A DNA stretch of 64,000 bases. It comes from Neoceratodus forsteri (Eukaryota; Chordata; Ceratodontiformes; Ceratodontidae). The notes under the pieces were generated by a model. The model made no database searches. It was given only the letters and a program-made list of their open reading frames with translations, and was not told where the DNA came from. Shown here piece by piece: positions 33,296 to 44,119 of the stretch (positions within the stretch are counted from its first letter, which is position 1; each line of letters opens with the position of its first letter). The stretch covers positions 1,560,746,501 through 1,560,810,500 of the forward strand of contig CM057449.1 in the NCBI GenBank assembly GCA_016271365.2. The letters run 5' to 3'. Made by a program: the position numbers and the translations under genes.

Positions 33296-33882
33296 TTTTT
33301 TTTTCTCCCCTGGGACCAAGCATCCTTCAGGGGTGCCTACTCTGCTGTGCCTCTCACTCACAGCCTGAATCCTCGCATTTCCCAGGCTCTCCCCCTGAAC
33401 GACTGGTCAGGTCCAGCCCCCCAAATCACCCCCCCCTGGACAGGAGTCCGCACCTGGCTGCTCTTTCTGTAATTTGAGATACCTACCAGTGGAGTGGGTG
33501 GCCCATGGAGAGTCCTGAGTGCGTTGGACGTGATTGGGATGTGGAGTGCGCCCCTGAGGCCTCTCGATCATCTCACCAGCTCCAGAGGGGGATTTTCCTT
33601 GTTACTTGTCCCCCTGCAGAGCGCGCTGTCAAGGCATTGCTATGCCGCAGCCCTGCCCCCTTTGAGTATGAGCGTCACTATGTCGTGCCTCTGACCACTG
33701 CCAGAGGTCACTCTAAGAGCGATTGCATCCCCAGGCTCTCCTCGAAGAGAGAGCAGTCCATTCGGATGTTCATTCTTCCTCTCCCTGCTACCACCGCTGA
33801 CCCGGCTCCTGAACTCGGTCGCCGGCATGGCGCGAGGTGTGGCATTCAGTGCCTCAACCCTCAGCACCAACCAGGCCGGCAT
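33296..33882 (-). mobile_element. tRNA-headed SINE copy 3, exact 14 bp target duplication
   Basis: Inverted copy: T-run at 33296-33303, tRNA-like head near 33800-33882. The duplication tggaggatctgtat is exact (33282-33295 and 33883-33896). It sits inside L2-like copy 2, only about 190 bp from SINE copy 2 and in the opposite orientation. Confidence 0.88.
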
Positions 33883-35466
33883 TGGAGGATCTGTATAATA
33901 TGGCATCGTCAGCATAGAGCTGAACTCATGCCCCTCCACAGTTTTGTGGCATGTCATTAATGAAAATTGAGAATAATAGTGGACCAGGGATTGACCCCTG
34001 AGGGACCCTGTCATTGACAGGTGATAGGGATGATATTGCTCCTGCCCATTTGACACACTGGGACCGATTTGTTAAATAGCATGAGACCCTGGAAAGGGAA
34101 TCGTCTTCGAGGCCAAGGTGGTGGAGCTTGGTTATGAGAATAGGGTGATTGACCAGGTCGAAGGCCTTCATGAGGTCCACGAAGACTGCCTCTGTGGCTT
34201 TACCCTGGTCCATTGGTTGCAGTACATCAGTGGTGACTCTTAGGAGAGAGGATTAGGTACTGTGCTGTTTCCTACAACCATGTTGTTGAATGGTGAGGGC
34301 ATTGGTCAATTCAAGATAAGAGTATAGCTGATTTTATAGTATTCTTTCTTGTATTTTAGCAATTGGGCATTGGATGGATATGGGTCTATAGTTTTCCATG
34401 AGGTTGGTTGGACCACTCTTGTGTACCGGGACAACGATTGCTGTTTTCCATTTCTTAGGGAAGATTGAGTGAGGAAAGATCTATTAATTAGTAGGGCAAT
34501 AGGATGAGCTAACGCAGATGCTCCTATCTTGAGAAATTTAGGTGGTAGGGAGTCGAATCTAGGAGAACTGTCAGGGTTAAGACCATTCAGGAGTTTGAGT
34601 ACCTCTTTCCGAGAGGCTGTTTTTAAATGGAATTGGGGATGGGTAGTTCCAGGACGAGTGTCAGGCTGATTTGGGTGGGTATTGGGAAGACCAGTCTTGT
34701 AAGCATCAAGGTGAGTAAAAAAATGATTGATACGAGTGGCCATCTCCAGTGGTGTGGTCATGGTAGTACCTTTCACGGTCATGCTTCGAGGGATAATTCT
34801 CTTTACCCTTAATGAGTGCGTTAATTTGCTTCCAGAAGCTTTTAGGGGTTAGCTAGGTGCTTTCCTTGTAGGGATTGGAAGTGTTCCCTTTTGGATTTGT
34901 TGATTTTTGCCTTGCAGGTGTTTCGTAGTTGGCGGTAGATTAACCAATCCGATTGTGGCCCAGATTTTTTATAGGCCTTCCAGGCTTTATCCCAAGAGCA
35001 CATGAGGTGCCTCAGTTCCTGGGTGAGCCGAGTAGAGACCTTTCGATCTTCTGATTTTGTAAGGGGCATGTGAGTCTAAGATAGATATAAAAGTATTGAT
35101 AAGGTAGTTTAAGGCCTGGTCAGTGTCTGGAAGGGTGGATATGGGGGACCAGTCAACCGAGGCAAGATTTAACAGGAAAGCTTCAGCGACGAAGTTAGAT
35201 CCCTGGTCTTGAGAGTTACAGGGGTGGATGCAGGGCACTGTTTTTCCAGACTCAAAAATTAGGGGAATGGTAGCTTAATACGTTGGGGAGGATACCAACG
35301 ACTTTTATAGAGGCAGGTTTATTGGTTATAATCCAGTCTAATGTACTATGTTTACCTGATTTCATGTTAAGTCTCGTGGGCTGACCAAGAAGTTGCTCAA
35401 GATTTGCGTCAAGTAGTGCAGCTTGGTATTGTGTTTTTTTTTTGGTCTGGCCCAATCTTATCAGAC

Positions 35467-36260
35467 TTAAAGTTTAAATGGGAAAAAAGAGCGTCTTACT
35501 GGTGCATGGCTGTTACCTCGCTGCTGTGGCAGCTGCCTGGCCATTTGGTAGTCTTCAGCCAAAGAAACAGCCTGTTCCCCTCTTTCTGATCGGTGTTCTT
35601 TTACCCTGAGCTGTACGTCTTTAGGCAGGATGTTGATGAATTGCTCCATTGCAGGTGTGTCTATCTGTGGTAGTGTTTTGCCCTCTGATTGGAGCCATTT
35701 CATAAGGAGTTGTGCGTCGGGTGAAGGCTTCTCGAGGATTGTCGATTGAGTTGTACTTCAGAGACCGGAATCTTTGCCTGTAGGTCTCTCCTGAGATGTC
35801 ATATGTTTTCAGGATTTCGCTTTTCATCTGGTCACCATCTGGTCATAGTTTTCTGACTGTGCAGTGTCCATATTGCTGTAAGCAAGTTGGGCTTTACCTG
35901 TCGGGGAAGGTACCAGTCTGATTGTCCATTACTGCTTTGGCCACTGGCAGGCTGTGGCAACTCTTTCAAAAGTTGTCAAGTATGCTTCAATATCATCCGA
36001 GGGACACAACTTTGTAAGCTTGATGTATTTTAAGTTGTTTGTGTTTTGTTGCTCTGCTGGACCAGTGCCAGATCCTCCAGCTTTGATAACTTGCAAGGCA
36101 TCCGTCCATCGCTGCATCTCTTCTCTTCTGCTCCTATCGCTGCATCTCTTCTTTTCTCTTCTTCTCCAGTTGTTGCATTTCTTCTTTTCTCTGTGCCTCT
36201 AAACGTTGAATCTCTTTTTCTTTCTGCTGCATCTCCTCTCTTCTCTGTCTCTGTTTGTTC
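35467..36260 (-). pseudogene. Gypsy gag with SCAN-like capsid segment
   Basis: Gag builds the particle. Reading right to left, a Glu/Lys/Arg/Gln-rich coiled-coil segment (repeating RKEEMQQ-like words, about 36110-36260, with stops) precedes LTKLCPSDDIEAYLTTFERV and ACQWPKQ (35929-36060). A further frame has TYRQRFRSLKYN (about 35770). The frame 35467-35703 has MEQFINILPKDVQLRVKEHR and AVSLAEDYQMARQ, the EQFL...LPxxLQxWVxxxxPxxxxEAVxLxEDY pattern shared by Gmr1-like gag and the vertebrate SCAN domain. Frames are interrupted. Confidence 0.75.
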
Positions 36261-37020
36261 TATAGCCTACCATTTGAAAAAGACTGTCAGGCTTTCAGGT
36301 TCTGTCACTACCTGTTCTTTTTTTTTCCATCGCTGGTGATGGCTTTACAGTCTCAGCTTGGACTTCTATATCTGCTAGTTTGGCTGCCATTCTTCTGGTA
36401 ATCACTCCTGGACTTGCTGCTGCAGAATCCATACATTTCTGCTATGCTTTCCTGATACCAGGTCTAGTAGTACCCATGCACAAAACTCCTGGCTTAGAGT
36501 ATGCACGGCATAAATCCTACTGCTACTACCATCTGTCATCGAGGCACAGGTCAGGAAGCATAGGAAAACCAGGAGCAGTTGTAAAATTTGCAAATAGCAT
36601 TTAATTATTAATAATAGCAAAATAAGAAATAAAAATTGTTCAGTGTAACTATTTACAATAGCACTACAAACATAGAAAGTGGAATCCTGAGTTTTTCTTC
36701 TCAATTTCCAATCTCAGTCTCTCTCTCTTGCAAAACATTGCAGTGCTTTTTATAACAAGTCTTTGTAGGGAGCTCGTTAAAGGAACATTCTGCTTCTCTC
36801 ACAGTGTTCTTGTCAGTTTCCGCATGTGCAGCAAAAAGAACATTGTGACCCAGAACTGACCTCTTGTTGACAGCTCTGGAAATATTTTTCAAACCAGCAT
36901 CTCAGGTTAACCCCTTGAATTCCAGTTTTTGCAGTCATTTTAACAGTATAACTATACACATTTTTACACAAAGGGATCTCAGTATCAGTTACATGTTCAC
37001 ATAATGATTTACCTATATTT
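36261..37020 (-). other. Gypsy 5' leader region, non-coding
   Basis: Between gag and the right LTR-like repeat. No primer-binding site could be identified with certainty, and no guest element is obvious. AT-rich. Confidence 0.4.
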
Positions 37021-37230
37021 TTCTACAAGCAGCTATGCAAGGGGAGAGAAGAAAAGACAGAAACAGCAAGTGAAGGCAGAGAGGTAGCGAAAGGCAAAGA
37101 ATTGCGAGACCGTCGGGGTGATTAAGTCTTAGGTCTTATGAGAAACAGAAAAGGAGTGGATAGAACAGATCCTTGCATTTAAACTCTTTCTGCAGAACAA
37201 CTGGGGCAGGACCTTATTCAACCATCACAA
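37021..37230 (-). repeat. LTR-like direct repeat, 5' copy
   Basis: Partner of 26371-26605, with words gctatgcaaggggagagaag, acagcaagtgaaggcagaga, gaattgcgagaccgtc, aactctttctgcag and gaacaactgggg. Same orientation, about 10.4 kb apart, bracketing gag-IN-RT-RH. Confidence 0.65.
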
Positions 37231-37852
37231 GCACTAGCACACTCATTGCACCTATTATATATTTTAGATGCTGCACCTTTTAAGAATGCATTATTAATTG
37301 AGACTGTTTGTGGCGCTGTAACACTCGTGACAGAGCCATTGTGCGAAACATTGTTTTGTGCATCTTCATGATAAATTATGTGATACATTTCTATTGTGTC
37401 ATTCATTCATTTTTTTTTTGGTTATCTTATTGACTGGTCATAGTGCTGTGCCCAAGTTGGCAAAAGTAGTCCAGAACCATTTGTTGTTGCTCCGTAAACA
37501 CACAGCTTTGAAATCTTTTTGACCAGTCAGGACGCAGGATATTCTCTACCCATTTAACAACTATTGCAGATACATATGCACACACATATATTATACAGTG
37601 AACTTGCTCTAGAAGGCTCTCTCTGATAATAAGGCTACTACACCTTGGTTCTCATAAATATAATAACACCTCAGTTTTCCACCCAGCATACTTTGCTACC
37701 AGGAACAGCCTTCTAGAAAAAGCTGCATGTACGTATGTACAATGTTTAAACCAGCAGCCTAACACCCTTTGGACAGGTAAATGATATCAAGGAGCTGCCT
37801 GCCTGAGGTGCTAAATTAGTCTCTAGTTGAATTTTATTTTTTAACTAAATAA
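37231..37852. other. Unassigned AT-rich stretch
   Basis: No repeat or gene recognised between the gypsy LTR and CR1 copy E. Confidence 0.35.
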
Positions 37853-40316
37853 AATGTTGTCTGCACCTCTGGCAGTCCTGTCTAACAGCTCATTGGAAAC
37901 AGGAGTGGTTCTGGAGGACTGGAGGAGGATGAATGTAGTCCTACTACACAAAAGTGGTAGCAGGGTGGAGGCTAGCAATTATAGGCCCGTCATCCTGACA
38001 TTGGTGGTGGGAAAATTACTGGAGTTACTGCTGAAGGAAAGGATTGTGGAATGTCTTGCATCCTGTGGGTTTTTTATTTATTTATTTTTATTTATTTATT
38101 GAATTGTTTCACCAGGAAAGATACACTGAGCAACTTAATGCTTGTCTCACGGTACATCCTAGGGGAACAGGAGGAGGGATGTGCAGTGTGAGAGTTTAAC
38201 TACATTCATAAAAGATGGAGATACATTCATACAGATTGCAATACAGGTTCATGGCAGTTGAGTACATAATAAGCAGATGCAACAGTTACAGTATTGGTAG
38301 TACATTGGAGCAACATACAATAGAGTCAGTACATGGACCAAGCATAGGATGCAAGGTTGACAACTGCATACAACAGGCAGTTAGCTAGTGCTGCAGATGC
38401 AGCAGGGTGAGCATATTGGATCCTGTCACCCTTATTAAGTGCTAGTCTAGTGGGGTAGCATAAGTGCAGGAAAGGCAGAGAGGGGCAGGGCGGAGGTATG
38501 CAGGGGAGGTCAGAAGCAGGTACAAGTGGGGTGAGTAGTTGTGCAAAGCAGTGGTAAGGGATATAGGGAGGAGGAGTGGCGGATTTGTGGGGGTAGTGCA
38601 TTCCACATTTTAGGCAAGCGGTAGGAGAAGGCCTTTTGGCCAGAGGCAGTAGTTCTGCAGGGAACTGAGAGGGTATGAGAGTCAGCCTGGGATCTCAGGG
38701 AATAGAGGGAGTGGGTAGGGGTGCCAAGAGAGGAGAGAGGAGGGGATGTATGAAGAGAGATATCCAAGCCAGAATTTGGAGATGAGCTTAGCACCATGTA
38801 GCTCATGCCAGGAGTGTAGGGGAAGGAGGTTGAGAGAGCGGTAGAGATCGCAGTGATGTGTGCGGGGAGGGGCATCAAGAGCAAAGCGACAGAAGGAATT
38901 AAAGAGAGAGTCCAGTCTGGATAGGTGGGACTGTGGGGCAGCATCATAGACTATGTCGCAGTAGTCAAAAATAGGCACGATCATCTTCTGTACCAGCTCA
39001 CGCCTGGCAGCGAGCAGGATGCAGCTGCGGTTTCTGTAAAGTGCCCTGGGTTACAAGACCCAAGGCAACATTGTTTCACGGGGGAAGGTCATGTCAAACA
39101 AATCTGATAGATTTCTTAGACTGGGTGACAAAGGAGTTGGATCAGGGTGGAGTGGTGGCCGTCGCCTACCTAGATTTCAGTAAGAAGTTCAACACTGTTC
39201 CAGTTAGGAGACTAGTAAGCAAGCTGGGTAACTTAGGAGTGGGTCCAAAGGTGGTAAACTGGATAAGAAATTGGTTAGGGGATAGGCGACAGAGTATAGG
39301 TGGTAAATGGAGTGCACTCCGAGGAAGAGAGGGGACCAGCGGGGAACCTCAGGGATCAATGCTTGGACTGGTTCTCTTTAATGTCTTTATAAGTGACATT
39401 GCAGAAGACCTGGAAGGGAAGATCGGCCTCTTTTCGGATGGGACCAGTATCTGCAATAGGGTGGACACACCAGGGGGAGTGGAAAGGATGAGCAGAGATC
39501 TGAGAGAACTAGAGAAGTGGTCAAGGGTATGGCAGCTGGGATTCAAGGTGGAAAAATGCAAAATAATGCACTTAGGGCACAGAAACCCAGGGGCAGAGTA
39601 CAAAATGGAAGAGCCCTAGGGGTAATCATATCGAATGATGTAAAGGTGGCCAGGCAGTATGACAAGGAAGTTGGGAGAGCTAATGGGATGCTGGGGTGCA
39701 TAGGGAGGGGTATCAGTAACAGAAATAGAGAGGTGGTGTTGCCTTTGCATAGACCTCTGGTAAGACCCCACCTAGGGTAATGTGTCCAGTTCTGGAGACC
39801 ACATTTCTGTGAGGACATAGAGTGGAGCTGTTCAGAGGAGGGCAACTAAAATGGTGCAGGGTCGGCATCAAAAGCCCTATGAGGATCTCAATATGTACAC
39901 CGTGGAAGAGAGGCGGGAGAGGGGGTACATAATAGAAACCTTTAAATACCTCACAGGGTAAATAAGGTACAGGAGAGGGAGGTATTTTTCAGAAGGAAAG
40001 GTGCTCAAGAAGAATGGGACATGCTGTGAAGGTGGAGGGGGTCGATTCAGGAGAGATGCCAGGAAGTACTTCACAGAAAGAGTGGTGGATTTCTGGAACA
40101 ATCTTCCAGTGGAGGTGGTGGGGGTGAAAACAGTGGTGGGGTTCAAGAATGCATGGGATAGGCACAAAGGGATCATAGTAGAAAGGAAGGGGAGGAGGGT
40201 GAAAGAGCTGTAGATCAAGTACAGTCTGCTGTAATAATGTAGGTAGGGAAAAAGGGCAGATGGGGTGGGCCAAGCGGTCCTTAACTGCCATCAAATTCTG
40301 TGTTTCGATGTTTCTG
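37853..40316 (+). mobile_element. CR1 LINE copy E, 5'-truncated, split by another LINE
   Basis: The left part (37853-38072) reads VVLEDWRRMNVVLLHKSG, ASNYRPVILTLVVGKLLELL and CLASCG. The right part resumes at about 39031 with LQDPRQHCFTGEGH, then VAVAYLDFSKKFNTVPVRRL, VKWIRNWLGDRRQ-like words, PQGSMLGLVLFNVFISDIAE and LFSDGTSICNRVD (the catalytic FADDT box decayed to FSDGT). The C-terminus (LEKWSRVWQLGFKVEKCKIM, GRANGMLGCIGRGISNRNRE) and a tail at 40265-40316 (gggtgggccaagcggtcctt, then ttctgtgtttcgatgtttct) follow. The host RT was continuous before the 38073-39030 insertion. Confidence 0.82.
38073..39030 (-). mobile_element. L2/CR1-group LINE 3' fragment, copy 4, inside CR1 copy E
   Basis: On the minus strand, 38682-38984 reads VPIFDYCDIVYDAAPQSHLS and LDSLFNSFCRFALDAP, then RTHHCDLYRSLNLLPLHSWH. 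This is the C-terminal LINE domain (YxDxxY...RFAL...HHCxLYxxLxWxPL). A second frame (38510-38947) overlaps. The 3' end at the left is an (ATTT)n repeat on the plus strand (38075-38100), that is AAATA repeats on the element strand. It differs from the TTGAAC end of copy 3 and so belongs to another family. Confidence 0.7.
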
Positions 40317-40844
40317 TGCTTTCTTTATTGTGCTGCTCTCATGACTTTTGTATACGAGCCGATTGCTGGAGCCCCACCTTGGAAAGTAGCATTTTGATGG
40401 CATCAGGTGGGGAGTTGGGCGCAGGACTGTTAATGGACTACATGTGAAGATCTGAGGATTCGGGGGCCTGTCTAAAGATAAGATTTCATAACTTTGCAGT
40501 CCACTCTACATATTTGCAGCTAGTGTTACATTTACAAACTAATAGAGTGATGAAATTGGGTGAATATACCAACGTTTTAAGAGATCAATTGAGATCTTGA
40601 AATGTTGGTATAATCCTCTGGCACTGAAAATAAACTGTGCGCTGAGTGAAAACGGTTTAATTGCCCCAATTTCATCACAATACTCGTTTACATGTCCGTT
40701 TATATGGACCATTGTCTTGAAGGTTGAAAAGGATTGCCAAGATATCCTGGAAGCCATTTTCTAATTTTGAACATTTGTGGACTAGCCATACACATGTAGA
40801 ATGTCCTGTCAAGTTATTAAATGTTATCTCTGGCCCCCCTCCCT
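40317..40844. other. Unassigned stretch containing a compound hairpin
   Basis: No gene. It carries the inverted-repeat structure listed separately at 40547-40678. The remainder is not recognised. Confidence 0.4.
40547..40678. repeat. Nested inverted repeat / hairpin, possible MITE
   Basis: Inner stem: tataccaacgttttaagaga (40565 onward) pairs with the segment ending gaaatgttggtata (40612), around an aattg loop. Outer pair: gtgatgaaattggg (40547-40560) with ccccaatttcatcac (40664-40678). Symmetric at two scales, 132 bp. Confidence 0.65.
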
Positions 40845-40989
40845 GATCTTCTTCGGGGATATCTCTATCATCAGATCACACCTATGGAACTTAGCCGTCA
40901 GGCACTAGGATCCCACTGAAGCTTTTCTGCAGCAGTCTGTTAGGGGCTGCCCACGCCGACGTCATTCACCTTATAAAAGTGCGGGTGGC
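40845..40989 (+). repeat. Left inverted terminal repeat of DIRS copy 2
   Basis: Complement of the right end at about 58290-58485. Matched words include tatggaacttagccgtcagg, cactaggatcccactgaagc and a TATA-like cttataaaagtgcggg (about 40968-40983), mirrored as cgtgcttttataggg at about 58308. The hAT element has split it from the rest of the leader, which resumes at 46456. Confidence 0.85.
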
Positions 40990-41341
40990 CAGGGCTTGAC
41001 AAATTTTAAAATTAGGTACTTGTCCACGGACATGTGGCTTGTCCAAAAGTAGTTGTCCCAGTGCTTGAGTTGGTAGTCCCGGTATAAATGGTGCATTTTT
41101 AATGGAAAATATCAAACTACAGAAAACTCAATGGATTTATTGTAGTAGTTGTTATTTAGTGTTGAAATAGACAATAAGGAGAATAAATAATATGATTTTA
41201 TTTTTGTCAGCAGCATGGCGAGCATAGACAGAATTAGCATCAGCAGCGAGGAACTGACAGCAAGTGTGGTTGCAGCAGCAGCACAGTGAGAACATCATTA
41301 CAGCAGAGTAGCAGACAGTACAGCATCAGCATCAAGAAAAG

Positions 41342-43804
41342 TTACAGGAAGCCTGAGCTTGCTCCAGCCGGAGCATCATATTCTGTCATGTCATCATCAA
41401 GACTAGTGACAGCCTCAGGGACATTTTCGCGTGAATCAGCAGAACTAGTAGTTGAACTAGCATGACCATGATGACCATGAATTTGGCGTGTGCCAGGGCC
41501 AGATAGTAGCCAGTGGTTGATAGCTTGATCCGGATCAAAGCTGTCTAATGCAGGGCCTTCAACTGCTATATGCAGAAGTGACTGGAGTGTGTCATCAGCC
41601 AAACTTGTTCTTATTTTTGTTTTTATAAGATTCTGAATGGAGAATACTCTCTCACACATTTAGCTGTAGACACACTCATAGCCAGTAACATTTCTACTAG
41701 GTCAAGGATGTGAGCAAGCTGGGCCGGTTTCTCTCGTAGTAGTTGTGAATACACTTGCAGATATGGCTTATCAACTGCAGACTTAAGCATTGCTTTTAAT
41801 GCACATTACTCCCTTTTTATATTGGTTACGTGATCTTCAGAAAAAAAGCTGTGAAAGTAGTCTAATAAATTACTTAACTCAGTTGTGCCAAATTGTGTAA
41901 GTTCTTCTCGTGACAGATCGAAATTTTTGAAGTCTAAGCAACTGAACCATTTTAGAGGTTCTTCCGAGAAATTCCGAAAACGCTGATCAATGTAAGATAC
42001 TGCTGCATCTATTAAACTGTGCAGCTGTGCATCAGTCGTAAAATTTACTTCTGGACTGTTCCCTTTGAAAGTAAAAGGAACAATCTTGTCCTCACTGCCA
42101 CATTTTGAAATGAGATGGTTCATGCATTTCTCTGCAGGATTATAGTGGTTTAGAAATTATGTCATAAACTTTCCAGGTCTTGTTTTTAGCTCAGTCAACT
42201 GGAGTAAGCATGTCTCGATGAGTTGGGGGACTTCTAATATTAGTAGGTCATCCTTCTGAAATTCAAGTGATAAATTTTTCAATATTGGCAGAAAATCTTG
42301 AAGAATAAACAGTGATTTTACAAACTGTACTGCGTGCGCATCTCTTAGAAGTGCCTTTGCTTTGGCCGCATCATCACCAGTAGAGTTTGAGATACGTTCA
42401 AGATGTTGAATTACTGTAGGCAGGTTGACTTGAACAGCATGAACTGAATGCATCTCACTTGCAAGCCAACGCACTTGCTTTATTGCACTGAAATTAGCCA
42501 ACTCGGTGTGTATGACATCTGCTATTTCCTGCAGTTCCCTAAGTTTCTTGGGGCTGTAGTGGTAAAATTTAAAAATTCCTTTCAAGATGTTTTCTACTTT
42601 TTGAACAAAGAGATTTTTTTTCATGACGTTGAGAACTGCTAACTCCAGTTTGTGGGCTACGCAATGCATGGGTATTACAGTGGGGACATGTTCTTGGATT
42701 TTTGCTATGGTGCAACCTGTATGGCCCATCATCACACTGGCACCATCAAAGTTGGCACATATGAAAACTGGTCCAGGTCTGCTCACATCGTTAAAGTCCA
42801 CAAAAGAAAGAAAGATCAACAGACTCAAGTGCAGAGGTTGTTGCTTTAAAAACTCCATCTGCGTGAGAATGTTCAAGAGATACAGCTTTAATTAACACAG
42901 TTGTAACTTTTTTTTCTGCGCCATCAACAAAACGAAGGAAGACATTTTCCCACTCTACAGTGCTTGCATCTGTACTGCCATCTGCAAGAACGGTAACGAA
43001 TTTTGTATTTTTGACAGTCTGGATCTGTGTTTTAGACATGGCAGCTGATATTGCGTTACAGAAATCTCTGGCCCGTTTACCATTTGCATAATTGCTGCCG
43101 AGTTTAACCCCATTTTTTTCTTGCAATGTGCAACGCCACTCCATATCTGAGAAAGGGCGTAAATTTTTAGCCAAGGAATGTGCGGTGTTAAATAAACGCC
43201 TCATTTTATTTTTGGTGACTTCCTCCATCTGAGAAAATGTGTGATATATTGCAGTTTCAGATATGTTAAAATTGACTGCATGTTGACCAGTTTCGTGACT
43301 ATGCTGGTTTGCACAAATTATATGTGGATTTGATTTCTCATGGGCTCTCACGGACTCTATTCTAAAATTATTTGAACCAGTGGCAAACACGTTAGGTTTT
43401 TTTGAATAAGCAGGAGTTGCAAGAGTGGGATATTTCTCACAGGCAGAGCAGTACATGACGTATTTTTGGTCATCATACCGTAACCAGGTAAACTGATTTA
43501 GTCAGTGATGCTGAAATGTTCGAGCCCTTTTTTCAACATCATATTTTTTATCTTTACTCCTTTTCTCATCAGACTTTAAGTTTGTTGTTTCATTTTCCTC
43601 ATCTAAAATCAAAGGTCGCTTTCTGCTGCTGCTATAATTTTTCTCACTTATTTCAGAAATTGGTATGATCAAGTCAGATTGATCACCTGTTGTGTCTACA
43701 GACTCAGATTGAGAATCATTGTTTTGATCGTTTTCCTGACTAGGTGGTGAGGACTCGGGGACTGGTTGGGACTGGCTTGACTGTGAAGAAGGCTGAGTCT
43801 GCAT
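41342..43804 (-). pseudogene. hAT transposase, broken into five frames
   Basis: Cut-and-paste transposase. From right to left: a Ser/Gln-rich N-terminus (43502-43804); a zinc-finger-like part with CSACEKYP and SVRAHEKSNPH (43300-43456), the style of ZNF862/KIAA1586-like proteins; the RNase H-fold core with VLADGSTDASTVEWENVFLR (first acidic site, about 42950) and CANFDGASVMMGHTG, MHCVAHKLELAVLN (second site, about 42640-42770); a helical insertion (42157-42500, 41806-42123); and the hAT dimerisation domain CERVFSIQNLIKTKIRTSL, LLHIAVEGP (41540-41659). The upstream part of the dimerisation domain (LVEMLLAMSVSTAKC) is offset by one frame at about 41655. Several frameshifts; no function. Confidence 0.85.
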
Positions 43805-44119
43805 TTACTTTTTGTTCCTGAAGAAGATGAGATGGAAGATTATTTCCCAGTCCAAAGGGAAAATAAAGTAGTTTGCTTTGACTTATTTTTTTACCTTCTA
43901 ATGCAATTGTAAAAAATATTGAAATATTGTTGTACACAATAAAATTGTATTTTATGTTATATGTGTGTGTGTTGTGTAATATTTTACCTGAAGCTGTTGT
44001 GCTTAGAAGTTGGTGCTTATGCTTAGAACACTAGTACAAAAGGGCCTGTGGGCAGGACAACAGAGTAGGTGGGAGTAGGAGTGAGAGGGAGGTAGAGGTA
44101 GTGGTGATGGTCGCCAAGT

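Larger units (their letters stand above)
30650..35455 (-). mobile_element. L2-like LINE copy 2, inserted between gypsy gag and integrase
   Basis: A 5'-truncated LINE related to copy 1. From right to left: endonuclease end (KSGKHSTLDWIITN, 35252-35455), linker (34842-35069), RT start (34306-34782), RT core (33926-34213: VFVDLMKAFDLVNHPILITK and VPQGSIPGPLLFSIFINDMP) and C-terminal domain (32204-32500: YLGWTLDEHLSFDTHI, YHRIACFTSKAPARAHHC). Gypsy gag ends just right of it, and gypsy integrase begins just left of it. T/A-rich words at both edges (the FFPF codons) may be the target duplication. It hosts two SINEs and a 960 bp DNA element. Confidence 0.75.
26371..37230 (-). mobile_element. Gmr1-type Ty3/gypsy retrotransposon, broken by later insertions
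   Basis: A minus-strand LTR element of about 10.9 kb including guests. From right to left: LTR-like repeat (37021-37230), leader, gag (35467-36260), integrase (29753-30646 and 29338-29541), pre-RT and RT (28226-29142), RNase H (27192-27404), 3' region and LTR-like repeat (26371-26605). Integrase comes before RT, the reverse of ordinary Ty3/gypsy elements and the hallmark of the Gmr1-like lineage known from cod and other vertebrates. Two LINEs interrupt it: 30650-35455 between gag and integrase, and 27405-28177 inside RNase H. No protease was identified, perhaps lost or too decayed. Confidence 0.8.
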
